A stretch of 37,824 nucleotides of DNA from assembly GCA_946493085.1 (NCBI GenBank), contig CAMMAC010000014.1:1-37824 (forward strand). Reading direction: 5' to 3'. Positions 17,680-29,000 of this stretch are shown one piece after another; position 1 is the stretch's first letter, and every line of letters starts with the position of its first letter. The translations under genes were made by a program, and so were the position numbers. The notes below the pieces were generated by a model. That model worked only from the letters and a program-made list of their open reading frames with translations. It searched no databases and had not been told where the DNA came from. The stretch comes from an uncultured Clostridiaceae bacterium. GTDB taxonomy: Bacteria > Bacillota > Clostridia > TANB77 > CAG-508.

Positions 17680-20340
17680 ATGTGCGAAAAACATGAATTA
17701 GAAGGGGCATATCAACCCAAAAATTTTGAAGAAAAGTTATATAAAGAGTGGGAAGAAGCAGGGTATTTTAAACCAAGTGAAGATACTACCAAAGAGCCAT
17801 ATACCATTGTAATTCCGCCACCAAACATTACAGGAAAATTGCATATGGGGCATGCTTTAGATGAAACCATTCAAGATATTTTAATCAGGTACAAAAGAAT
17901 GGCGGGATATAATGCACTTTGGTTACCAGGAACCGACCATGCAGCCATTGCAACAGAGGCTAAAATTGTAGAAAAATTAAAAGAGGCAGGTATTACTAAA
18001 GAAGATTTAGGAAGAGAAGGTTTTTTGGAAAAAGCATGGGATTGGAAAAAAGAATATGGAGGAACTATTACAAAACAATTACGAAAATTAGGCTGTTCTT
18101 GTGATTGGTCCAGAGAAAGATTTACCATGGATGAGGGATTATCAGAAGCGGTAAAATATGTATTTATCAAATTATATGAAAAAGGTCTTATTTATAAAGG
18201 CAAAAAGATGATTAACTGGTGTCCTTATTGCAATACATCTATTTCCGATGCAGAGGTAGAATATGAAGAGGAGCCAACTCATTTATGGCATATTCGTTAT
18301 CAAGTAAAGGGAGAAGATAGGTATGTAATTGTAGCAACTACTAGACCAGAAACAATGCTGGGAGATACAGGTGTTGCCGTACATCCAGATGACGAAAGGT
18401 ACAAAGATTTAGTAGGAAAAACAGTTATTCTTCCTATTATGAATAAGGAAATTCCAGTAATAGCAGATGAATTTGTAGAAACACAGTTTGGAACAGGTGC
18501 TGTAAAATTAACACCAGCCTGTGATCCAAACGATTATGCAGCAGCGTTAAAACATAACCTAGAAATTGTAGAAGTGTTTGACGAAAACTTTAAAATGGGA
18601 AATTTAGTACCAGAATACAAAGGTATGGATTTACTAGAGGCAAGAGAAAAAATAGTAGAGAGATTGCAAAAACAAGGCGATTTAATAAAAATAGAAGATT
18701 ATACACATAATGTAGGAAAATGTTATCGTTGCCACCATACGATAGAGCCAAAAATATCAGAGCAATGGTTTGTAAAGATGAAACCATTAGCAGAACCTGC
18801 TATCGAAGCAGTAAAAAAAGGAGAAGTACGTTTTATCCCAGAGAGATTTGACAAAATTTATTATAATTGGATGGAAAATATACAAGATTGGTGTATATCA
18901 AGACAATTATGGTGGGGACATAGAATTCCAGCATATTATTGTGAAGATTGTGATAATGTTATGGTAGCAGAAGAAGAACCAAAACAATGTACTAAATGTG
19001 GTAGTAGTCATATCCATCAAGACGAAGATACCTTAGATACATGGTTTAGTTCTGCATTATGGCCATTTTCTACATTAGGTTGGCCAGAGAAAACAAAAGA
19101 TTTTGAATATTTTTATCCAACGAATACATTAGTAACAGGATATGATATCATTTTCTTCTGGGTAGCAAGAATGATATTCTCAGGAATAGAGCATACAGGA
19201 AAAGTACCATTTAAAGATGTATTGATTCACGGAATTGTGAGAGATAGTAAGGGAAGAAAAATGTCTAAGAGCTTAGGCAATGGAATAGACCCATTAGAGG
19301 TAATAGAAAAGTATGGAACAGATGCACTAAGATTTTCTTTAACTGTAGGAACTACTCCGGGAAATGATATTCGTTATATGCCAGAAAAATTAGAATCTGC
19401 ATCCAACTTTGCCAATAAATTATGGAATGCTTCTAAATTTGTATTAAAACATTTAGAAAATGCAAGCGAAGAAACACAAGAAAAAATGATAGAAGAAAAG
19501 GTTCCGGAAAAACTATGTTATGAAGACAAATGGATACTATCTAAGGCAAATAGATTAACGAAAGAAGTAAGTAATCATTTAGATAATTACGATTTAGGAA
19601 TTGCAGCACAAAAAATTTATGATTTTGCATGGAATGAGTTTTGCGATTGGTATATAGAAATGGTAAAACCACGTTTATTTGATGAGCAAAATGAAAGTAT
19701 GCAAAGCGCATTGTGGACATTAAATAAAGTATTAATCATAATATTAAAATTATTACATCCTATTATGCCATTTGTAACAGAAGAGATTTATCAGACATTA
19801 TATCACAAAAAAGGAAGTATTATGATTTCCAATTGGCCACAATATAGCAAAGAATTAGATTTTTCAGAAGAAGAGTCACAAGTAGAAGAGATGAAAGAAG
19901 TAATTGTAGGAATTAGAAATATACGTACGAATATGAATGTACATCCTTCTAAAAAATCAAAACTAATTTTTGTAACAAAAACAATGAAAAATATGATAGA
20001 AACAGATAAAGCAATGATACAAAAATTAGGATATGCCAATGAAATTATCGTACAAGAAGAAAAGAAAAACATTCCACAAAATGCCATGTCTATTGTAACA
20101 AAACATATGGAAGTATTTATTCCATTTGAAGATTTAGTAGAAATAGAAGCAGAAAAACAAAGATTAACAGACGAAATAAAGAAATTAGAAGCAGAAGTAC
20201 AAAGAGCAGAAAAAATGCTTGCAAATCCAGGTTTTGTAAATAAAGCACCAGAAAAGAAAGTACAAGAAGAAAAAGAAAAACTAGCTAAGTATCAAACCAT
20301 GTTAGTAGCAACAAAAGAAAGACTAGAAAAGTTGAATTAA
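17680..20340 (+). CDS. valS: Valyl-tRNA synthetase
   Basis: PPPNITGKLHMGHALDETIQD, WLPGTDHAAIATE, KMSKSLGNGIDPLEVI, C-terminal coiled coil. Confidence 0.98.
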   Translation: MCEKHELEGAYQPKNFEEKLYKEWEEAGYFKPSEDTTKEPYTIVIPPPNITGKLHMGHALDETIQDILIRYKRMAGYNALWLPGTDHAAIATEAKIVEKLKEAGITKEDLGREGFLEKAWDWKKEYGGTITKQLRKLGCSCDWSRERFTMDEGLSEAVKYVFIKLYEKGLIYKGKKMINWCPYCNTSISDAEVEYEEEPTHLWHIRYQVKGEDRYVIVATTRPETMLGDTGVAVHPDDERYKDLVGKTVILPIMNKEIPVIADEFVETQFGTGAVKLTPACDPNDYAAALKHNLEIVEVFDENFKMGNLVPEYKGMDLLEAREKIVERLQKQGDLIKIEDYTHNVGKCYRCHHTIEPKISEQWFVKMKPLAEPAIEAVKKGEVRFIPERFDKIYYNWMENIQDWCISRQLWWGHRIPAYYCEDCDNVMVAEEEPKQCTKCGSSHIHQDEDTLDTWFSSALWPFSTLGWPEKTKDFEYFYPTNTLVTGYDIIFFWVARMIFSGIEHTGKVPFKDVLIHGIVRDSKGRKMSKSLGNGIDPLEVIEKYGTDALRFSLTVGTTPGNDIRYMPEKLESASNFANKLWNASKFVLKHLENASEETQEKMIEEKVPEKLCYEDKWILSKANRLTKEVSNHLDNYDLGIAAQKIYDFAWNEFCDWYIEMVKPRLFDEQNESMQSALWTLNKVLIIILKLLHPIMPFVTEEIYQTLYHKKGSIMISNWPQYSKELDFSEEESQVEEMKEVIVGIRNIRTNMNVHPSKKSKLIFVTKTMKNMIETDKAMIQKLGYANEIIVQEEKKNIPQNAMSIVTKHMEVFIPFEDLVEIEAEKQRLTDEIKKLEAEVQRAEKMLANPGFVNKAPEKKVQEEKEKLAKYQTMLVATKERLEKLN

Positions 20341-20370
20341 CAAAAAGTCCAGATAATCTGGACTTTTTGG
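20341..20370 (+). terminator. valS terminator
   Basis: aaaaagtccagataatctggactttttgg. Confidence 0.8.
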
Positions 20371-20684
20371 ATATAAAAGAGATAGAAAAAAGTAAGCTCC
20401 TATCTATGAAAGATAGATTGGAGAAAGAAGCTCGTAAGGCTTGGGTGGAAAAACTGGTAGAACAAGCACCAGAAAATTGCGAACTCATTGTTCTCAAAGG
20501 AGCTTACACTCCCTATGAGAGCAACAAAAAGAAATTTGAGGAAAGCATATCTCGCAAGGAACCAGCTTCTATCAAGCTTTCTGGAGTGAGTCCAATCTGG
20601 ATTGCCTTCAATCCACGGGAGGCGCATAACACAGAGTACTGGCTAATGGATAAGGCAACTAGTGCCGTCCAGTATGTTAGTTAA
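20367..20684 (+). CDS. Small hypothetical ORF of atypical composition; contains in-frame CGG at 20616-20618; true start uncertain (ATG 20406 possible)
   Basis: Open frame with higher GC than the surroundings; 5' end overlaps the valS terminator and has no convincing RBS. Confidence 0.4.
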   Translation: MDIKEIEKSKLLSMKDRLEKEARKAWVEKLVEQAPENCELIVLKGAYTPYESNKKKFEESISRKEPASIKLSGVSPIWIAFNPREAHNTEYWLMDKATSAVQYVS

Positions 20685-20702
20685 TTACAAATATTTCAAC
20701 GA

Positions 20703-20748
20703 AAAACAAGAATGTTCTCTAATCTAAGAGAGCGTTCTTGTTTTTTTA
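20703..20748 (+). terminator. Hairpin terminator
   Basis: aaaacaagaatgttctctaatctaagagagcgttcttgttttttt. Confidence 0.75.
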
Positions 20749-20944
20749 TGCAAAAATGTCCCACTCATCCCTGACATTTTTGAGACATGTCTCACTTAGG
20801 CCCTGACTTAAATGGGACATAGGAAGAATAATGTCGAAAAAATGTCAAAAATCGCTAAAACTTCTCAAATTTTGCTATTGGAAAAAATTACCATATGCAA
20901 TATAATAACCTTAACAAACAAAAGGAGAAAAGGAGGAAAAAGTT

Positions 20945-21259
20945 GTGAAGATTCAATATGATCCCAATGAAAAAGTACTCTTATTGCAAATAACAGAGGA
21001 GATAGACCATCACACAACAGAAAAGATAAGGAGGGAAGCGGACGATGAAATTGCAAGATTTATGCCTAGAAAAATTATATTTGATTTTAGTAACGTCACT
21101 TTTATGGATAGTGCAGGAATAGGGATGATTATTGGCAGATATAAAATGGCGAAAATGTTAGGAGGCACATTAGAAATGGTAAATGTAAGTCCTAGTGTAA
21201 GAAAGATTTTTGAAATGAGTGGTGTAGTAAAAATTTGTCCTATTAGAGAGGCAAGTTAA
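20945..21259 (+). CDS. spoIIAA: Anti-sigma F factor antagonist (STAS domain)
   Basis: DFSNVTFMDSAGIGMIIGRYKMAKMLGG STAS motif; GTG start after aaaggaggaaa; followed by spoIIAB and sigF. Confidence 0.95.
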   Translation: MKIQYDPNEKVLLLQITEEIDHHTTEKIRREADDEIARFMPRKIIFDFSNVTFMDSAGIGMIIGRYKMAKMLGGTLEMVNVSPSVRKIFEMSGVVKICPIREAS

Positions 21260-21338
21260 GCTAGTATACAGCTCAAGATAGAATAAGAATAGAAAAAACA
21301 ATAGCTTGCTTTAAATACAAGCAACAAAGGAGGAAAAT

Positions 21339-21842
21339 GTGAAAAGTGTTTATGAAAATGAAATGAGACTAGAATTTATGAGTAAGTCTAATAATGAGGC
21401 TTTTGCTAGAATTAGTGTGGCAGCATTTGCTTCTCAATTAGATCCAACCATTGAAGAGCTGGCAGATATTAAAACTGCTGTATCTGAGGCAGTAACGAAT
21501 TGTATCATTCATGGGTATGAAGAAAAAGAGGGGATTATTAAAATAGAATGTAGACTCATAGCAAACACCATTATCATAGAAATAGCCGATACAGGAAAAG
21601 GAATAGAAAATATAGCGCTAGCCAAACAACCTTTATATACTTCTAAGCCAAATTTAGAAAGATCTGGTATGGGTTTTACCATTATGGAGAGCTTTATGGA
21701 TGAAGTACAAGTGGAATCTATTGTGGGATTAGGTACAAAGGTGACAATGAAGAAAATGATAAAGAAAGAAGAGGTATCTAAAGAAGAAATAACGGATGTA
21801 TTAAATCAAATGAAACAATCATCTTTTCCAATGAATAACTAA
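21339..21842 (+). CDS. spoIIAB: Anti-sigma F factor / serine kinase
   Basis: [48 protein letters not shown] kinase motifs; GTG start. Confidence 0.96.
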   Translation: MKSVYENEMRLEFMSKSNNEAFARISVAAFASQLDPTIEELADIKTAVSEAVTNCIIHGYEEKEGIIKIECRLIANTIIIEIADTGKGIENIALAKQPLYTSKPNLERSGMGFTIMESFMDEVQVESIVGLGTKVTMKKMIKKEEVSKEEITDVLNQMKQSSFPMNN

Positions 21843-21860
21843 AGAGGAGAAGGATGAAGC

Positions 21861-22583
21861 ATGTTTGAAAATGATACAAAGGAAATATTAGAGGCTCAAA
21901 ATGGTAATTCAGAGGTTTTGGCAAAATTGGTAGAAAAGAACACAGGGCTTATTTGGAGTATTGTAAGGCGTTTTAAAGATAGGGGTTATGAACTAGAAGA
22001 TTTATATCAAATTGGTAGTATCGGTTTTATAAAATCCATCAAACGTTTTGATACATCTTTTGATGTAAGGCTTTCTACTTATGCAGTTCCATACATTCTA
22101 GGAGAAATTAAGCGTTTTATTCGTGATGATGGAAGTGTAAAAGTGAGTAGAAGCGTAAAAGAATTAGCAGCTAAAATTAGGGATATTCAAGCCAGATATT
22201 TGAGGGAAAAAGGAGAGGAAATTTCTATTTCTGAGATGGCTAAAGAATTAAAAATTTCCAAAGAAGAAATTGCAGTTGCACTAGATTCCTTAAATCCCAC
22301 AGTTTCTATTTATGAGAAAATCTATTCAGATGAAGATGGTGGAATTCATTTAGCAGATAAATTAGATACTGGAGTAGATGAAGCAGAAAGTATTGTAGAT
22401 AATTTGTCTTTAAAAAATGCTATTTCTACTTTAGGTGAAAGAGAAAGACAGTTAATTATTTTGCGCTATTTTAGAAATAAAACACAAATGCAAGTGGCCA
22501 AAATATTGGGAGTAAGTCAAGTGCAAGTTTCTCGAATGGAGAAAAAAATATTAGAACAAATGAAAACAAAATTGGCCATGTAA
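21861..22583 (+). CDS. sigF: RNA polymerase sporulation sigma factor SigF
   Basis: YELEDLYQIGSIGFIKSIKRFDTSFDVRLSTYAVPYILGEIKRFIRDDG; operon context. Confidence 0.95.
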   Translation: MFENDTKEILEAQNGNSEVLAKLVEKNTGLIWSIVRRFKDRGYELEDLYQIGSIGFIKSIKRFDTSFDVRLSTYAVPYILGEIKRFIRDDGSVKVSRSVKELAAKIRDIQARYLREKGEEISISEMAKELKISKEEIAVALDSLNPTVSIYEKIYSDEDGGIHLADKLDTGVDEAESIVDNLSLKNAISTLGERERQLIILRYFRNKTQMQVAKILGVSQVQVSRMEKKILEQMKTKLAM

Positions 22584-22596
22584 AGGAGTTCCTAGA

Positions 22597-23610
22597 ATGA
22601 AAAAGATAGGCTTATGTGTATTGGTATTTGTGATACTTTGCTTCTTACTTCCAGTAGTGTTTACAAAACCGTTTCAAATAGCGGAGGCAAGTGGACAAAA
22701 TACAGAAAAACAGGAAAACATAATAGATGGGCAAACGGAGCAAGAATATGATTATAAACAATATAATACCATTCAATTATTGCATGCTAGTACGGGAGAA
22801 GTAGAAGAGTTGACTCTGGATACTTATTTATATGGAGTTGTTTCTAGCGAAATGCCAGCTTCTTTTGAAAAAGAAGCATTAAAAGCCCAGGCAGTAGTGG
22901 CAAGAACGTATACCATTTATAAAATACAAAATAATTCGCAAAAACATGAGGGTGCAGATATTTGTGATAATTCAGCTTGTTGTCAAGCATGGATTTCTAA
23001 AGAAGATAGGCTTGCCAAGTGGGAAGAAAGTACAAGGGAAGAATATTGGAATAAAATTGTAACTGCAGTAGAAGAAACGAAAGGGAAAATCATTACATAT
23101 GAAGGAAAGCCAATTAATGCTTTCTTTCATGCCAATAGTGGTGGAAAAACAGAAACTACATTAAATGTTTGGGGAGGCAGTGGTTATCCCTATTTGCAAA
23201 CAGTAGCGACAGCTGGAGAAGAAGGATATACTCAATATCAGTCAGAAGTAATATGCACAAAGCAGGAATTTACGGATAAAATAAAAGAGAAGCATAGTGA
23301 TTTTACGATAGACTTTTCACAAGCAAATTGCATACAAGTATTAGAATATACAGATGGGGATAGAGTAAAGAGCATTCAAATAGGAAATTTAAGCTTTTCA
23401 GGAGTAGAAATAAGAACAATATTTGGTTTAAGGTCTGCTAATTTTACGATTACAATAGAGGGGGATAATATAAAATTTTCCGTATTAGGCTATGGTCATG
23501 GAGTAGGAATGAGCCAAACAGGAGCAGATAGCATGGCGAAAGCGGGCAGTGATTATGTAGAGATTATCAAACATTTTTATACAGGAGTAGAAGTGGAAGA
23601 TGTCTCATAA
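22597..23610 (+). CDS. spoIID: Stage II sporulation protein D (SpoIID/LytB domain)
   Basis: YLYGVVSSEMPASFEKEALKAQAVVARTYT, HANSGGKTETT, GYGHGVGMSQTGADSMAKAG. Confidence 0.93.
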   Translation: MKKIGLCVLVFVILCFLLPVVFTKPFQIAEASGQNTEKQENIIDGQTEQEYDYKQYNTIQLLHASTGEVEELTLDTYLYGVVSSEMPASFEKEALKAQAVVARTYTIYKIQNNSQKHEGADICDNSACCQAWISKEDRLAKWEESTREEYWNKIVTAVEETKGKIITYEGKPINAFFHANSGGKTETTLNVWGGSGYPYLQTVATAGEEGYTQYQSEVICTKQEFTDKIKEKHSDFTIDFSQANCIQVLEYTDGDRVKSIQIGNLSFSGVEIRTIFGLRSANFTITIEGDNIKFSVLGYGHGVGMSQTGADSMAKAGSDYVEIIKHFYTGVEVEDVS

Positions 23611-23675
23611 AAAAATGTATAAAAGAGGAAAAATAGGAAATACTCTAACTAAAGAAAAAGTGAAGGAGGAGTAAT

Positions 23676-24524
23676 ATGAGACGACAAATGAGAAGAAATT
23701 ATGCAGATGAAAGAGAAAGTAAAAAAATGCTATATATAGCAGGAGGTGTATTATTACTTGCTATTGTTGCTTTTGTAGTTACTTTTATTATTTACAGTAA
23801 TGTTATTACAGAAGAAGGAGAACAGCCTGAAATTACTATTACAGATTTAGCAACAACCAATACAGAAACGTCACAAGCAAGTAGCCAAATAGGGAAAACA
23901 GTAAACGAAGTAGAACAATCAGAAGCAGGGCAGTCAAATGTAGTGGCAGATGCTAATACAAAAAATGAAGGTACATTAAATGAAAATTTAGCTAACAAAG
24001 TAGCCATTAATACAAGTACACAAGAAAATAAACAGATGACTAATACAACAGTAAATACAAATACTACGGAAAAAACACAAACAGCGACTACAAAGGCAAA
24101 AGAGGAAAAGAAGCCAGATCCAACTTTTACAAAACCAGTGGAAGGGGAAATTACAAAAGAATATGCGAAAGATAACTTAATTTATTCAGAAACTTTAGAA
24201 GAATGGGTTACCCATTATGGAATAGATATAAAAGCAGATAAAACAACAGTGGTAAAAGCATCTGCTGGTGGAACTATCAAATCCATAAAAAATGATCCAC
24301 GCTATGGAATTACAGTAACCATAGAACATGATAATGGCTATCAATCTGTATATGCTAATTTATTAACAGCAGAATTTGTAAAAGAGGGAGAAAAAGTAGA
24401 GCAAGGACAAACCATAGGAACGGTTGGAAATACAGCGACTTTTGAAATAGCAGATGACCCACATTTGCATTTTGAAATATTAAAAAATGGAGAGTATGTA
24501 GATCCTAGCTTGTATATCAAATAA
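23676..24524 (+). CDS. M23 (LytM) domain membrane protein, SpoIIQ-like
   Basis: Single N-terminal TM; HYGIDIKA and HLHFEIL metallopeptidase motifs; directly downstream of spoIID. Confidence 0.85.
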   Translation: MRRQMRRNYADERESKKMLYIAGGVLLLAIVAFVVTFIIYSNVITEEGEQPEITITDLATTNTETSQASSQIGKTVNEVEQSEAGQSNVVADANTKNEGTLNENLANKVAINTSTQENKQMTNTTVNTNTTEKTQTATTKAKEEKKPDPTFTKPVEGEITKEYAKDNLIYSETLEEWVTHYGIDIKADKTTVVKASAGGTIKSIKNDPRYGITVTIEHDNGYQSVYANLLTAEFVKEGEKVEQGQTIGTVGNTATFEIADDPHLHFEILKNGEYVDPSLYIK

Positions 24525-24707
24525 GGAAAAAAGAAAATAAGGATATCTATAATCTTTATTTTCTTTTTCTTATATTTTTACCAAGAACCTTGAATCTTCC
24601 AAAACATATTGATAGTATAATAAATACAATTAAATAATAATATATTAACATAATCAAATGGATAAAACGAAATTTGAAAAACATAAGAAAAATAGGGGGA
24701 AAGAAAT

Positions 24708-25952
24708 ATGAAAAATAGAAGGAAAACACAAAGAGGTATTACCCTAATTGCGTTAGTGGTAACAATAATCGTGTTAATCATTTTAGCAGGTGTTTCTATA
24801 TCCTTGATAGTAGGGGATAATGGAATTATTACTATGGCACAGCTAGCAAAGGGAAACACAGAATTAGCTCAAAAAGAAGAACAAGAAAACTTAAATATAT
24901 TGCAATACACATTGGAGACAGGAAATATAGTTTTAGTAGATAAAACAGTAGAAGAGGTAAAGTCAGAAGGAACGTATATGACATCAAATACGCAAATAAA
25001 AGATAATAGAGGAAATACTATTGTTATACCTGCAGGATTTAAAATTGCATCAGATTCAGGCATTAATGTAGCGGATGGAATAGTAATAGAAGATAAAGAT
25101 ATCAGTTTAGATGGAAAGGGTGAGCAAAGAGGAAATCAATTCGTATGGGTGCCAGTAAGCAACATTAATGAAGATGGAAGCGGAAAGATAATCAAAACAG
25201 ATGGAACACAGGTAGAGATAACATTAGGAAGATATACGTTTGCGGAAGACGGAACAGAAAATCTAATACAAAGTGCAGAGAATTATGAAGAAAAAACAAC
25301 GTTGGTAACTTATTATCACGAATTAGTAGAGTTTAGAATAGCAAATGGTTCAGGAGGATTAGATGCTACCAATACTACTGCAAAAGATTTAAAAGGATTT
25401 ATAGATAGTGTACAAATAAACCACGGATATTATATTGCTCGTTATGAAGCGTCTTATAAAGATGGAAAAGTACCATATTCTAAAGTTTCAACAGGAACGC
25501 CAGCAAGTACTGATAGCACAGCCATAATAACAGGAATGTTATGGAATTATATTACTCAACCAGAAGCAGCAGAGGCAGCTAAAAAGATGTATGAAGGAAA
25601 TAGTTTTGAATCAGATTTAATCAATAGTTATGCATGGGACACTGCGGTAGTATATATCCAAAAATGTTCAGGAGATACAGATTATGCAAGGCAATCATCT
25701 CTAAATGCAACATTATCTAATACAGGAGTAAATGGAGATGAGAGATGTAAAATCAATGATATGGCTTCTAATGTAAGAGAATGGACAACAGAGTATTCTA
25801 CAAGAAAAGATGAAACAACGGCCTATGCAGCAGTAGAGTCTGGAGGGCAATGTGGAGATACGCAAGGTACAACTTATACAGGAAATCGATGGGGCTTAAG
25901 TCCACTAAATAGATCATGGATTACTACTTTTAGAACAATATTATATTTGTGA
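24708..25952 (+). CDS. Prepilin-like N-terminus fused to a SUMF1/FGE-like domain
   Basis: QRGITLIALVVTIIVLIILAGVSISLIVGDNGII type IV pilin-like leader; NQFVWVPVSNI ... CKINDMASNVREWTTEYS ... FRTILYL. Confidence 0.8.
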   Translation: MKNRRKTQRGITLIALVVTIIVLIILAGVSISLIVGDNGIITMAQLAKGNTELAQKEEQENLNILQYTLETGNIVLVDKTVEEVKSEGTYMTSNTQIKDNRGNTIVIPAGFKIASDSGINVADGIVIEDKDISLDGKGEQRGNQFVWVPVSNINEDGSGKIIKTDGTQVEITLGRYTFAEDGTENLIQSAENYEEKTTLVTYYHELVEFRIANGSGGLDATNTTAKDLKGFIDSVQINHGYYIARYEASYKDGKVPYSKVSTGTPASTDSTAIITGMLWNYITQPEAAEAAKKMYEGNSFESDLINSYAWDTAVVYIQKCSGDTDYARQSSLNATLSNTGVNGDERCKINDMASNVREWTTEYSTRKDETTAYAAVESGGQCGDTQGTTYTGNRWGLSPLNRSWITTFRTILYL

Positions 25953-25953
25953 T

Positions 25954-25983
25954 AAAAAAGAGTGTAAAAAGCTCTTTTTTTTT
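25954..25983 (+). terminator. Terminator
   Basis: aaaagagtgtaaaaagctcttttttttt. Confidence 0.65.
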
Positions 25984-26029
25984 GAGGAAAAATGTAATAT
26001 AATGCTAACAGAAAAAAGGAGGAAAGAAC

Positions 26030-29000
26030 ATGCCAGATTTTGTGCATTTACATATACATAGTGAGTATAGTTTACTAGATGGAGCTAATAGAATTAAAGA
26101 TATTCCTGTGATTGCAAAGGACTTAGGAATGAAGGCAATTGCTATTACAGACCATGGCACCATGTTTGGTGTAATTGATTTTTATAAAGCATGCAAAGCC
26201 AATGGAATTAAACCAATTATTGGTTGTGAGGTGTATGTTGCTCCAAGGAGTAGGAAAGATAAAGATCCTAATTTGGATAGCAAATACAATCATTTAATTT
26301 TACTTGCGAAAAATCAAAATGGATATAAAAATTTATCCAAATTGGTTTCCTTAAGTTACACAGAAGGTTTTTATTATAAACCTCGTATTGATAAAGAAAT
26401 TTTGCAGCAATATCACGAAGATTTAATTTGTTGTAGTGCTTGTTTAGCAGGAGAAGTCAACCAAGCCATTTTAAAAGAGGATATGGAAGAAGCAAAAAGA
26501 GTGGCTAATTGGTATAAAGATGTATTTGGAGAGGACTATTATTTAGAAATTCAGAATAATGGTGTAAAAGAGCAAGCTCTTGTGAATCAAAAATTGATAG
26601 AACTTTCTAAAGAATTAAATATTCCTTTAGTGGCTACCAATGATGCCCACTATTCCAGAAGAGAAGATGCCTATAACCATGAAGTACTTTTATGTATTCA
26701 AACTGGCAAAAAGATGTCGGATGAGGACAGAATGCGTTTTGACACAGATGAACTATATATCAAGTCTCCAGAGGAAATGGCAAACTACTTTGAAAATGTG
26801 CCAGAAGCCATAGAAAATACGGTAAAAATTGCAGATAAATGTAATGTAGAATTTGAATTTGGACATACCATTTTGCCAAATTATGATGTGCCAGAAGGAT
26901 TTAAAGACCATTACGATTATTTAGAGACATTAACTAATGAGGGAATGCATAAACGTTATGGAGAAACTTTAACGCAAGAATTAGAAGAAAGAAAAAATTA
27001 TGAATTATCTGTTATTAAGAAAATGGGATATGTGGACTATTTCTTAATTGTGTGGGACTACATTCATTATGCCAAAACACACGATATTGCCGTAGGACCA
27101 GGACGTGGTTCTGGAGCAGGTTCCATTGTAGCTTATGCCATAGGAATTACAGATATTGATCCTATTAAGTACAATTTGCTATTTGAGCGTTTCTTGAATC
27201 CAGAAAGAATTAGTATGCCTGATTTTGACGTAGACTTTAGTGATGCGAAAAGAGATAAAGTAATAGATTATGTATGCGAAAAATACGGACATGACCATGT
27301 TTCTCAGATTATTACTTTTGGTACTATGTCTGCTAGAATGGTAATTCGTGATGTAGCAAGAGTGTTAGATGTACCTTATGCAGAGGCAGACAAACTTGCT
27401 AAAATGATACCAAATGAGCTACACATTACTATTCAAAAAGCTATGGAACAAAATAGGGAATTAAAAGAATTATATGATACCAATCCAGAAACCAAAAAAT
27501 TATTAGATATTGCTATGGCATTAGAAGGAATGCCAAGACAGGCTTCTACCCATGCTTGTGGAATTGTTATTACTAAAGAGCCAGTAGACACCTATGTTCC
27601 TTTATATATGAGAGATAATACCATTTCTACGCAATATGTTATGACAACGCTAGAAGAGTTAGGGCTTCTAAAAATGGACTTTTTGGGATTAAGAACTTTA
27701 ACTTTAATAGAAGATACCAAAGAGATAGTAAAACAAAATAGAGGAATAGACGTGGTATTTGATGAAGAAATGAATGACCCAAAAGTATATAAACTATGGC
27801 AAGAAGGAAATAGTGTGGGTATTTTCCAATTTGAAAGTCAAGGTATGACCAACTTTATGAAAGAGTTAAAACCAGATAGTCTAGAGGATATTATAGCAGG
27901 GGTTTCTTTATATAGACCGGGACCAATGGACCAAATTCCGCGATATATCGCTAATAAAAAAGATCCAGAACACGCTGTGTATACACACCCTGCCTTAAAG
28001 CCAATTTTAGAGGTTACTTATGGTTGTATGGTGTATCAAGAACAAGTTATGCAAATTGTAAGGGTTTTAGCCGGGTATTCTTTGGGAAGAGCAGATTTAG
28101 TAAGACGTGCCATGGGTAAGAAAAAACTAGATGTAATGACAAAAGAAAGAGAAATTTTTATTCATGGGCAAGTAGACGAGAATGGAAATGTAGTAGTGCC
28201 AGGTTGTGTTAGAAATGGAATTGATGAAAAATCAGCCAATACGATATTTGACGAAATGGCAGAGTTTGCAAAATATGCCTTTAATAAATCTCATGCAGCA
28301 GCTTATGCGGTGCTTTCTTACCAAACTGCCTACTTAAAAGCCTATTATCCTGCCGAGTTTATGGCAGCTACTATGAATAGTTATCTAGGCAATTTAGACA
28401 AAGTCCCATACTATATTGACGAATGTAAAAGACTACATATTGAAATTTTAAAACCAGATATTAATAAAAGTTTTACAAAATTTACCGTAGAAGAGGGAAA
28501 TAAAATTCGTTTTGGACTAGGTAGCATTAAAAATGTAGGAACTTCTGCCGTAGATAGTATTGTAGAAGAAAGAAAGAAAAAGGGGGAATATACTTCCTTT
28601 ACAGATTTCTGCGAAAGAATACAAAATGAAGCAGTCAACAAAAAGTGCATAGAAAGTTTAATTAAAGCAGGAGCGTTTGATGAATTTGAACAAACAAGAA
28701 GTACGCTAATGGCATCTTTTGAGGACATCATTAATAGCATAGCAGATAGTAGTAAAAAGAATTTTAAAGGGCAAGTATCTATGTTTGATTTGGCAGCTTC
28801 TACACCGGAAGAAGATTTAGAAAAGCTAAAATATACCTATACTACATTAAAAGAGTATTCTGAAAAAGAATTACTATCTATGGAAAAAGAAATGCTAGGA
28901 CTATACATCTCTGGTCACCCATTAGAAGGACTAAGACAGCAAATAGAAGCAAGAACTAATATCGATAGTTTAAAAGTAAAAGAAGGACTAACAGAACTAG

